A stretch of 64,000 bases of DNA, taken from contig NC_079875.1 of the NCBI RefSeq assembly GCF_029227915.1, positions 39,763,201 through 39,827,200 of the forward strand, given 5' to 3'. How positions within the stretch are numbered: the first letter of the stretch is position 1; each line of letters starts with the position of its first letter. Both the position numbers and the translations under genes were made by a program. The notes beneath the pieces were generated by a model. It had not been told where the DNA came from. It made no database searches and worked only from the letters and a program-made list of their open reading frames with translations. Shown here in pieces: positions 1-10,400 of this stretch. Source of the DNA: Hydractinia symbiolongicarpus (taxonomy: Eukaryota; Cnidaria; Hydrozoa; Anthoathecata; Hydractiniidae).

Positions 1-374
1 GGGCACTGTGGTAGCGCTTCATTTAAAAATTAAGCTAAAAGAAGTCATTTTTTTATTGTGGGACCAATCGTAGCCATTATCGCGCGCTGAGGAAATAGCG
101 ACAGTTTCAAAAACTACATTTCATTGACTTTCTAACGGTGTCAGTCCGTTTGAGTTTCAACGGTTGGGTCACATATTCGTACCAACATATATTTAGCGAT
201 ATTTTTCTGATATTACTAGGTTGCATCGCTTTTAACAATGAAACGTTGACTGTGGGACTTAATTGAATTAACTTTGGACTGTGACCTGATAAATGTGATA
301 AATGAGACAATTGGACTCCAAGAAATAACATTCTTCTTAATTTGACGTGATTGCCGGAACTCAGCGATTATACT
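1..374 (+). repeat. Representative monomer (M1), with internal anatomy
   Basis: In order: start box 1-20; A/T-rich variable stretch 21-45 (AATTAAGCTAAAA here; AATTAAGATAAAA, AATTATGATAAAA or GAGTTTCGATAAA in other families); T-tract near 48-54, variable in length; CGCGCGC core 81-87; conserved interior roughly 100-240 containing ACGGTGTCAGTCCGTTTGAG, ATTCGTACCAAC and GATATTACTAGGTTGCATCG; a position near 245 where monomers carry either GAAACGTTG or GAAACGATTG (one-base indel); two TGATAA motifs at 287-292 and 296-301; end segment 330-374. Most visible variation between families lies in the first ~100 bp and last ~60 bp. Hand count gives 139 G+C in 374 bp (37%). Confidence 0.9.
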
Positions 375-1121
375 GGGCTCTGTGGTAGCGCTTCAATTAA
401 GAATTAAGATAAAAAAGTCATTTTTTTATTGCGGGACAAATCCTAGCCATTATCTCGCGCTGAAGAAATAGCGGCAGTTTCAAAAACTACATTTCATTGA
501 CGTTCTAACGGTGTTAGTCCGTTTGAGTTACAACGGTTGGGTCACATATTCGTACCAACATGTATTTAGCGATATTTTTCTGATATTACTAGGTTGCATC
601 GCTTTTAACTATGAAACGATTGACTGTGGGACTTAATTGAGCTAACTTTGGACTGTCACCTGATAAATGAGATAAAAGAGACAATTGGACTCCAAGAAGA
701 AACATTCTTCTTAATTTGACATGATCGCCGAAACTCAGCGATTACACTGGGCTCTGTGGTAGCGCTTCAATTAAGAATTAAGATAAAAAAGTCATTTTTT
801 TATTGCGGGACCAATCCTAGCCATTATCTTACGCTGAAGAAATAGCGGCAGTTTCAAAAACTACATTTCATTGACTTTCTAACGGTGTCAGTCCGTTTGA
901 GTTTTAACGGTTGTGTCACATATTCGTACCAACATGTATTTAGCGATATTTTTTTGATATTACTAGGTTGCATCGCTTTTAACAATGAAACGTTGACTGT
1001 GGGACTTAATTGAATTAACTTTGGACTGTGACCTGATAAATGTGATAAATGAGACAATTGGACTCCAAGAAATAACATTCTTCTTAATTTGCCGTGATTG
1101 CCGGAACTCAGCGATTACATT

Positions 1122-1421
1122 GGGCTCTGTGGTAGCGCTTCAATTAAGAATTAAGATAAAAAAGTCATTTTTTGACTTTCTAACGTGTCAGTTCGTTTGA
1201 GTTACAACATTTGGGTCACATATTCGTACCAACATGTATTTAGCGATATTTTTTTGATATTACTAGGTTGCATCGCTTTTAACAATGAAACGTTGACTGT
1301 GGGACTTAATTGAATTAACTTTGGACTGTGACCTGATAAATGTGATAAATGAGACAATTGGACTCCATGAAATAACATTCTTCTTAATTTGACGTGATTG
1401 CCGGAACTCAGCGATTACACT
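1122..1421 (+). repeat. 300-bp deletion monomer (M4)
   Basis: About 73 bp are missing between the T-tract (GTCATTTTTT) and GACTTTCTAACG; the junction is at about 1173/1174. The CGCGCGC core and the GAAGAAATAGCG segment are lost. One more base is missing just after it (AACGTGTC instead of AACGGTGTC). The rest of the monomer is intact and in register with its neighbours. The left breakpoint lies in a T-run, so replication slippage or single-strand annealing is plausible, but the shared sequence at the junction is very short. Confidence 0.95.
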
Positions 1422-2243
1422 GGGCTCTGTGGTAGCGCTTCAATTAAGAATTAAGATAAAAAAGTCATTTTTTTATTGCGGGACGAATCCTAGCCATTAT
1501 CTCGCGCTGAAGAAATAGCGGCAGTTTCAAAAACTACATTTCATTGACGTTCTAACGGTGTTAGTCCGTTTGGGTTACAACGGTTGGGTCACATATTCGT
1601 ACCAACATGTATTTAGCGATATTTTTCTGATATTAACAGGTTGCATCGCTTTTAACTATGAAACGATTGACTGTGGGACTTAATTGAGATAACTTTGGAC
1701 TGTCACCTGATAAATAAGATAAAAGAGACAATTGGACTCCAAGAAAAAACATTCTTCTTAATTTGACATGATTGCCGAAACTCAGCGATTACACTGGGCT
1801 CTGTGGTAGCGCTTCAATTAAGAATTAAGATAAAAAAGTCATTTTTTTATTGCGGGACCAATCCTAGCCATTATCTCGCGCTGAAGAAATAGCGGCAGTT
1901 TCAAAAACTACATTTCATTGACTTTCTAACGGTGTCAGTCCGTTTGAGTTTTAACGGTTGTGTCACATATTCGTACCAACATGTATTTAGCGATATTTTT
2001 TGATATTACTAGGTTGCATCGCTTTTAACAATGAAACGTTGACTGTGGGACTTAATTGAACTAACTTTGGACTGTGACCTGATAAATGTGATAAATGAGA
2101 CAATTGGACTCCAAGAAATAACATTCTTGTTAATTTGACGTGATTGCCGAAACTCAGCGATTACACTGGGCACTGTGGTAGCGCTTCATTTAAAAATTAA
2201 TCTAAAAAAAGACATTTTTTTACTGCGGGACCTATCCTAACCG

Positions 2244-2257
2244 TTAGCGCGCGCTAA
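2244..2257. other. Perfect 14-bp CpG palindrome TTAGCGCGCGCTAA
   Basis: A perfect inverted repeat at the CGCGCGC core of one monomer subfamily. I placed further copies at 3369-3382, 5238-5251, 6733-6746, 9650-9663, 10775-10788, 12644-12657, 13764-13777, 14139-14152 and 16757-16770. In the later regions the same place is usually TTATCGCGCGCTGAA or TTAGCGCGCGTTGAA, which keeps the CG core but breaks the outer arms. It could be a protein-binding site or simply the ancestral form; nothing in the sequence decides this. Confidence 0.75.
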
Positions 2258-2744
2258 AGAAATAGCGACAGTTTCAAGAACTACATTTCATTGACTTTCT
2301 AACGGTGTCAGTCCTTTTGAGTTACAACGGTTGGGTCACATATTCGTACCAACATGTATTTAGCGATATTTTTCTGATATTACTAGGCTGCATCGCTTTT
2401 AACTATGAAACGATTGACTGTGGGACTTAATTGGGCAAACTTTGGACTGTCACCTGATAAATGTGATAAAGGAGACAATTGGACTCCAAGAAAAAACATT
2501 CTTCTTAATTTGACATGATTGCCGAAACTCAGCGATTACACTGGGCTCTGTGGTAGCGCTTCATTTAAAAATTATGATAAAAAAAGTCATTTTTTTATTG
2601 TGGGACCAATCCTAGTCATTTTTGCGCGCTGAGGAAATAGCGACAGTTTTAAAAACTACATTTCATTGACTTTCTAACGGTGTCAGTCCGTTTGAGTTTC
2701 AACGGTTGTGTCACGTATTCGTACCAACATGTATTTAGCGATAT

Positions 2745-3911
2745 TTTTCTGATATTACTAGGTTGCATCGCTTTTAACAATGAAACGATTGACTGTGGAA
2801 CTTAATTGAGCAAACTTTGGACTGTGAACTGATAAATGTGATAAATAAGACAATTGGACTCCAAGAAATAACATTCTTGTTAATTTGACGTGATTGCCGG
2901 AACTCAGCGGTTACACTGGGCACTGTGGTAGCGCTTCATTTAAAAATTAAGCTAAAAAAAGTCATTTTTTTATTGTGGGACCAATCCTAGCCATTATCGC
3001 GGGCTGAGGAATTAGTGACAGTTTCAAAAACTACATTTCATTGACTTTCTAACGGTGTCAGTCCGTTTGAGTTTCAACGGTTGGGTCACATATTCGTACC
3101 AACATATATTTAGCGATATTTTTCTGATATTACTAGGTTGCATCGCTTTTAACTATGAAACGATTGACTGTGGGACTTAATTGAGCTAACTTTGAACTGT
3201 CACCTGATAAATGTGATAAAAGAGACAATTGGACTCCAAGAAAAAACATTCTTCTTAATTTGACATGATTGCCGAAACTCAGCGATTACACTGGGCTCTG
3301 TGGTAGCGCTTCATTTAAAAATTAAGCTAAAAAAAGACATTTTTTTACTGCGGGACCTATCCTAACCGTTAGCGCGCGCTAAAGAAATAGCGACGGTTTT
3401 AAGAACTACATTTCATTGACTTTCTAACGGTGTCAGTCCGTTTGAGTTACAACGGTTGGGTCACATATTCGTACCAACATGTATTTAGCGATATTTTTCT
3501 GATATTACTAGGTTGCATCGCTTTTAACTATGAAACGATTGACTGTGGGACTTAATTGGGCTAACTTTGGACTGTCACCTGATAAATGTGATAAAGGAGA
3601 CAATTGGACTCCAAGAAAAAACATTCTTCTTAATTTGACATGATTGCCGAAACTCAGCGATTACACTGGGCTCTGTGGTAGCGCTTCATTTAAGAATTAT
3701 GATAAAAAAAGTCATTTTTTTATTGTGGGACCAATCCTAGCAATTATCGCGCGCTGAGGAAATAGCGACAGTTTCAAAAACTACATTTCATTGACTTTCT
3801 AACGGTGTCAGCCCGTTTGAGTTTCAAGGGTTGTGTCACATATTCGTACCAACATGTATTTAGCGATATTTTTTTGATATTACTAGGTTGCATCGCTTTT
3901 AACAATGAAAC
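2745..3911 (+). repeat. Internal 3-monomer duplication, left copy
   Basis: This stretch (tail of M8 through most of M11) recurs at 6109-7275, offset 3364 bp. Shared unusual features are GTGGAACTTAATTGAGCAAA, the ATTAGTGACAG variant, the TTAGCGCGCGCTAA palindrome and AAGGGTTGTGTCAC. It ends where this copy reads GAAACGTTG and the other GAAACGATTG. One difference seen: GCGGGCTG here, GCGCGCTG there. Confidence 0.85.
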
Positions 3912-6108
3912 GTTGACTGTGAGACTTAATTGAACTAACTTTGGACTGTGACCTGATATTTGTGATAAATGAGACAATTGGACTCCAAGAAATAACATTC
4001 TTCTTAATTTGACATGATTGCCGAAACTCAGCGATTACACTGGGCTCTGTGGTAGCGCTTCATATAAGAATTATGATAAAAAAAGTCATTTTTTCATTGT
4101 GGGACCAATCCTAGCCATTATCGCGCGCTAAGGAAATAGCGACAGTTTTAAAAAATACATTTCATTGACTTTCTAACGGTGTCAGTCCGTTTGAGTTTCA
4201 ACGGTTTTGTCACGTATTTGTATCAACATGTATTTAGCGATATTTTTTTGATATTACTAGGTTGCATCGCTTTTAACAATGACACGTTGACTGTGGGACT
4301 TAATTGAACTAACTTTGGACTGTGACCTGATAAATTTGATAAATGAGACAATTGGACTCCAAGAAATAACATTCTTCTTAATTTGATGTGAATGCCGGAA
4401 CTCAGCCATTACACTGGGCTCTGTGGTAGCGCTTCATTTAAGAATTAAGATGAAAAGTCATTTTTTTATTGTGGGACCAATCCTAGCCAATATCTCGTGC
4501 TGAAGAAATAGCGGCAGTTTCAAAAACTACATTTCTTTGACTTTCTAACGGTGTCAGTCCGTTTGAGTTTCAACGGTTGGGTCACATATTCGTACCAACA
4601 TATATTTAGCAATATTTTTCTGATATTACTAGGTTGCATCGCTTTTAACTATGAAACGATTGACTGTGGGACTTAATTGAGCTAACTTTGAACTGTCACC
4701 TGATAAATGTGATAAAAGAGACAATTGGAATCCAAGAGAAAACATTCTTCTTAATTTGACATGATTGCCGAAACTCAGCGATTACACTGGGCTCTGTGGT
4801 AGCGCTTCATTTAAGAATTAAGACAAAAAAGTCATTTTTTATTGTGGGACCAATCCTAGCCGTTATCGCACGCTGAAGAAATAGCGGCAGTTTCAAAAAC
4901 TACATTTCATTGAACTTCTAACGGTGTCAGTCCGTTTGAGTTACAACGGTTGGGTCACATATTCGTACCAACTTGTATTTAGCGATAATTTTCTGATATT
5001 ACTAGGTTGCATGGCTTTTAACAATGAAACGATTGACTGTGGGACTTAATTGCGCTAACGTTGGACTATGACCTGATAAATGTGATAAATGAGACAATTG
5101 GACTCCAAGAAATAACATTCTTGTTAACTTTGCGTGATTGCCGGAACTCAGCGATTACACTGGGCAATGTGGTAGCGCTTCATTTAAAAATTAAGCTAAA
5201 AGAAGTCATTTTTTTACTGCGGGACCTATCCTAGCCGTTAGCGCGCGCTAAAGAAATAGCGACAGTTTCAAGAACTACATTTCATTGACTTTCTAACGGT
5301 GTCAGTCCGTTTGAGTTACAACGGTTGGGTCACATGTTCGTACCAACATGTATTTAGCGATATTTTTTTGATATTACTAGGTTGCATCGCTTTTAACAAT
5401 GAAACGTTGACTGTGGGACTTAATTGAACTAACTTTGGACTGTGACCTGATAAATGTGATAAATGAGACAATTGGACTCCAAGAAATAACATTCTTCTTA
5501 ATTTGATGTGAATGCCGGAACTCAGCCATTACACTGGGCTCTGTGGTAGCGCTTCATTTAAGAATTAAGATGAAAAGTCATTTTTTTATTGTGGGACCAA
5601 TCCTAGCCATTATCTCGCGCTGAAGAAATAGCGGCAGTTTCAAAAACTACATTTCATTGACTTTCTAACGGTGTCAGTCCGTTTGAGTTTCAACGGTTGG
5701 GTCACATATTCGTACCAACATATATTTAGCGATATTTTTCTGATATTACTAGGTTGCATCGCTTTTAACTATGAAACGATTGACTGTGGGACTTAATTGA
5801 GCTAACTTTGAACTGTCACCTGATAAATGTGATAAAAGAGACAATTGGAATCTAAGAAAAAACATTCTTCTTAATTTGACATGATTGCCGAAACTCAGCG
5901 ATTACACTGGGCTCTGTGGTAGCGCTTCATTTAAGAATTAAGACAAGAAAGTCATTTTTTATTGTGGGACCAATCCTAGCCGTTATCGCGCGCTGAAGAA
6001 ATCGCGGCAGTTTCAAAAACTACATTTCATTGACTTTCTAACGGTGTCAGTCCGTTTGAATTACAACGGTTGGGTCACATATTCGTACCAACATGTATTT
6101 AGCGATAA

Positions 6109-7275
6109 TTTTCTGATATTACTAGGTTGCATCGCTTTTAACAATGAAACGATTGACTGTGGAACTTAATTGAGCAAACTTTGGACTGTGAACTGATAAA
6201 TGTGATAAATAAGACAATTGGACTCCAAGAAATAACATTCTTGTTAATTTGACGTGATTGCCGGAACTCAGCGGTTACACTGGGCACTGTGGTAGCGCTT
6301 CATTTAAAAATTAAGCTAAAAAAAGTCATTTTTTTATTGTGGGACCAATCCTAGCCATTATCGCGCGCTGAGGAATTAGTGACAGTTTCAAAAACTACAT
6401 TTCATTGACTTTCTAACGGTGTCAGTCCGTTTGAGTTTCAACGGTTGGGTCACATATTCGTACCAACATATATTTAGCGATATTTTTCTGATATTACTAG
6501 GTTGCATCGCTTTTAACTATGAAACGATTGACTGTGGGACTTAATTGAGCTAACTTTGAACTGTCACCTGATAAATGTGATAAAAGAGACAATTGGACTC
6601 CAAGAAAAAACATTCTTCTTAATTTGACATGATTGCCGAAACTCAGCGATTACACTGGGCTCTGTGGTAGCGCTTCATTTAAAAATTAAGCTAAAAAAAG
6701 ACATTTTTTTACTGCGGGACCTATCCTAACCGTTAGCGCGCGCTAAAGAAATAGCGACGGTTTTAAGAACTACATTTCATTGACTTTCTAACGGTGTCAG
6801 TCCGTTTGAGTTACAACGGTTGGGTCACATATTCGTACCAACATGTATTTAGCGATATTTTTCTGATATTACTAGGTTGCATCGCTTTTAACTATGAAAC
6901 GATTGACTGTGGGACTTAATTGGGCTAACTTTGGACTGTCACCTGATAAATGTGATAAAGGAGACAATTGGACTCCAAGAAAAAACATTCTTCTTAATTT
7001 GACATGATTGCCGAAACTCAGCGATTACACTGGGCTCTGTGGTAGCGCTTCATTTAAGAATTATGATAAAAAAAGTCATTTTTTTATTGTGGGACCAATC
7101 CTAGCAATTATCGCGCGCTGAGGAAATAGCGACAGTTTCAAAAACTACATTTCATTGACTTTCTAACGGTGTCAGCCCGTTTGAGTTTCAAGGGTTGTGT
7201 CACATATTCGTACCAACATGTATTTAGCGATATTTTTTTGATATTACTAGGTTGCATCGCTTTTAACAATGAAAC
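6109..7275 (+). repeat. Internal 3-monomer duplication, right copy
   Basis: Right partner of 2745-3911 (offset 3364 bp). Its left end is marked by GATAATTTTCTG just upstream, where the partner has GATATTTTTCTG. Its right end switches family at the GAAACG(A)TTG site. Confidence 0.85.
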
Positions 7276-7406
7276 GATTGACTGTGGAACTTAATTGAGC
7301 TAACTTTGGACTGTAAACTGATAAATGTGATAAATAAGACAATTGGACTCCAAGAAATAACATTCTTGTTAATTTGACGTGATTGCCGGAACTCAGCGGT
7401 TACACT

Positions 7407-10400
7407 GGGCACTGTGGTAGCGCTTCATTTAAAAATTAAGCTAAAAGAAGTCACTTTTTTATTGTGGGACCAATCGTAGCCATTATCGCGCGCTGAGGAA
7501 ATAGCGACAGTTTCAAAAACTACATTTCATTGACTTTCTAACGGTGTCAGTCCGTTTGAGTTTCAACGGTTGGGTCACATATTCGTACCAACATATATTT
7601 AGCGATATTTTTCTGATATTACTAGGTTGCATCGCTTTTAACAATGAAACGTTGACTGTGGGACTTAATTGAATTAACTTTGGACTGTGACCTGATAAAT
7701 GTGATAAATGAGACAATTGGACTCCAAGAAATAACATTCTTCTTAATTTGACGTGATTGCCGGAACTCAGCGATTATACTGGGCTCTGTGGTAGCGCTTC
7801 AATTAAGAATTAAGATAAAAAAGTCATTTTTTTATTGCGGGACAAATCCTAGCCATTATCTCGCGCTGAAGAAATAGCGGCAGTTTCAAAAACTACATTT
7901 CATTGACGTTCTAACGGTGTTAGTCCGTTTGAGTTACAACGGTTGGGTCACATATTCGTACCAACATGTATTTAGCGATATTTTTCTGATATTACTAGGT
8001 TGCATCGCTTTTAACTATGAAACGATTGACTGTGGGACTTAATTGAGCTAACTTTGGACTGTCACCTGATAAATGAGATAAAAGAGACAATTGGACTCCA
8101 AGAAGAAACATTCTTCTTAATTTGACATGATCGCCGAAACTCAGCGATTACACTGGGCTCTGTGGTAGCGCTTCAATTAAGAATTAAGATAAAAAAGTCA
8201 TTTTTTTATTGCGGGACCAATCCTAGCCATTATCTTACGCTGAAGAAATAGCGGCAGTTTCAAAAACTACATTTCATTGACTTTCTAACGGTGTCAGTCC
8301 GTTTGAGTTTTAACGGTTGTGTCACATATTCGTACCAACATGTATTTAGCGATATTTTTTTGATATTACTAGGTTGCATCGCTTTTAACAATGAAACGTT
8401 GACTGTGGGACTTAATTGAATTAACTTTGGACTGTGACCTGATAAATGTGATAAATGAGACAATTGGACTCCAAGAAATAACATTCTTCTTAATTTGCCG
8501 TGATTGCCGGAACTCAGCGATTACATTGGGCTCTGTGGTAGCGCTTCAATTAAGAATTAAGATAAAAAAGTCATTTTTTGACTTTCTAACGTGTCAGTTC
8601 GTTTGAGTTACAACATTTGGGTCACATATTCGTACCAACATGTATTTAGCGATATTTTTTTGATATTACTAGGTTGCATCGCTTTTAACAATGAAACGTT
8701 GACTGTGGGACTTAATTGAATTAACTTTGGACTGTGACCTGATAAATGTGATAAATGAGACAATTGGACTCCATGAAATAACATTCTTCTTAATTTGACG
8801 TGATTGCCGGAACTCAGCGATTACACTGGGCTCTGTGGTAGCGCTTCAATTAAGAATTAAGATAAAAAAGTCATTTTTTTATTGCGGGACGAATCCTAGC
8901 CATTATCTCGCGCTGAAGAAATAGCGGCAGTTTCAAAAACTACATTTCATTGACGTTCTAACGGTGTTAGTCCGTTTGGGTTACAACGGTTGGGTCACAT
9001 ATTCGTACCAACATGTATTTAGCGATATTTTTCTGATATTAACAGGTTGCATCGCTTTTAACTATGAAACGATTGACTGTGGGACTTAATTGAGATAACT
9101 TTGGACTGTCACCTGATAAATAAGATAAAAGAGACAATTGGACTCCAAGAAAAAACATTCTTCTTAATTTGACATGATTGCCGAAACTCAGCGATTACAC
9201 TGGGCTCTGTGGTAGCGCTTCAATTAAGAATTAAGATAAAAAAGTCATTTTTTTATTGCGGGACCAATCCTAGCCATTATCTCGCGCTGAAGAAATAGCG
9301 GCAGTTTCAAAAACTACATTTCATTGACTTTCTAACGGTGTCAGTCCGTTTGAGTTTTAACGGTTGTGTCACATATTCGTACCAACATGTATTTAGCGAT
9401 ATTTTTTGATATTACTAGGTTGCATCGCTTTTAACAATGAAACGTTGACTGTGGGACTTAATTGAACTAACTTTGGACTGTGACCTGATAAATGTGATAA
9501 ATGAGACAATTGGACTCCAAGAAATAACATTCTTGTTAATTTGACGTGATTGCCGAAACTCAGCGATTACACTGGGCACTGTGGTAGCGCTTCATTTAAA
9601 AATTAATCTAAAAAAAGACATTTTTTTACTGCGGGACCTATCCTAACCGTTAGCGCGCGCTAAAGAAATAGCGACAGTTTCAAGAACTACATTTCATTGA
9701 CTTTCTAACGGTGTCAGTCCTTTTGAGTTACAACGGTTGGGTCACATATTCGTACCAACATGTATTTAGCGATATTTTTCTGATATTACTAGGCTGCATC
9801 GCTTTTAACTATGAAACGATTGACTGTGGGACTTAATTGGGCAAACTTTGGACTGTCACCTGATAAATGTGATAAAGGAGACAATTGGACTCCAAGAAAA
9901 AACATTCTTCTTAATTTGACATGATTGCCGAAACTCAGCGATTACACTGGGCTCTGTGGTAGCGCTTCATTTAAAAATTATGATAAAAAAAGTCATTTTT
10001 TTATTGTGGGACCAATCCTAGTCATTTTTGCGCGCTGAGGAAATAGCGACAGTTTTAAAAACTACATTTCATTGACTTTCTAACGGTGTCAGTCCGTTTG
10101 AGTTTCAACGGTTGTGTCACGTATTCGTACCAACATGTATTTAGCGATATTTTTCTGATATTACTAGGTTGCATCGCTTTTAACAATGAAACGATTGACT
10201 GTGGAACTTAATTGAGCAAACTTTGGACTGTGAACTGATAAATGTGATAAATAAGACAATTGGACTCCAAGAAATAACATTCTTGTTAATTTGACGTGAT
10301 TGCCGGAACTCAGCGGTTACACTGGGCACTGTGGTAGCGCTTCATTTAAAAATTAAGCTAAAAAAAGTCATTTTTTTATTGTGGGACCAATCCTAGCCAT

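Larger units (their letters stand above)
1..7406 (+). repeat. 20-monomer higher-order repeat, copy 1 (M1-M20)
   Basis: Monomer starts: 1, 375, 749, 1122, 1422, 1796, 2168, 2543, 2918, 3293, 3668, 4042, 4416, 4789, 5162, 5536, 5909, 6282, 6657, 7032. The block is followed by a near-perfect copy at an offset of exactly 7406 bp, which includes the rare 300-bp monomer, so the match is a true segmental duplication and not just satellite background. It has an internal duplication at an offset of 3364 bp. Five differences from copy 2 were found by eye over the shared ~6.1 kb (around 47, 3556, 4190, 4515 and 5946). The block may extend left of the window. Confidence 0.93.

Noticed and set aside
81-100. 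Possible hammerhead ribozyme core: CTGAAGA / CTGAGGA beside the CGCGCGC core matches CUGANGA
   Set aside because: Hammerhead ribozymes do occur in animal satellites, but here no GAAA follows at a helix-II distance and no cleavage triplet with matching stems is visible. Many monomers read CTAAAGA or TTGAAGA, which destroys the core.
160-200. CENP-B box in ATTCGTACCAACATG
   Set aside because: Only the TTCGT part resembles the mammalian box (TTCGTTGGAARCGGGA); the rest does not match on either strand.
50-270. Monomer built from two ~190-bp half-units, because TGTGGGAC occurs twice (57 and 251) and CGCTT twice (15 and 227)
   Set aside because: The two pairs give different offsets (194 and 212 bp) and the sequence between them does not align, so I see no support for an internal duplication.
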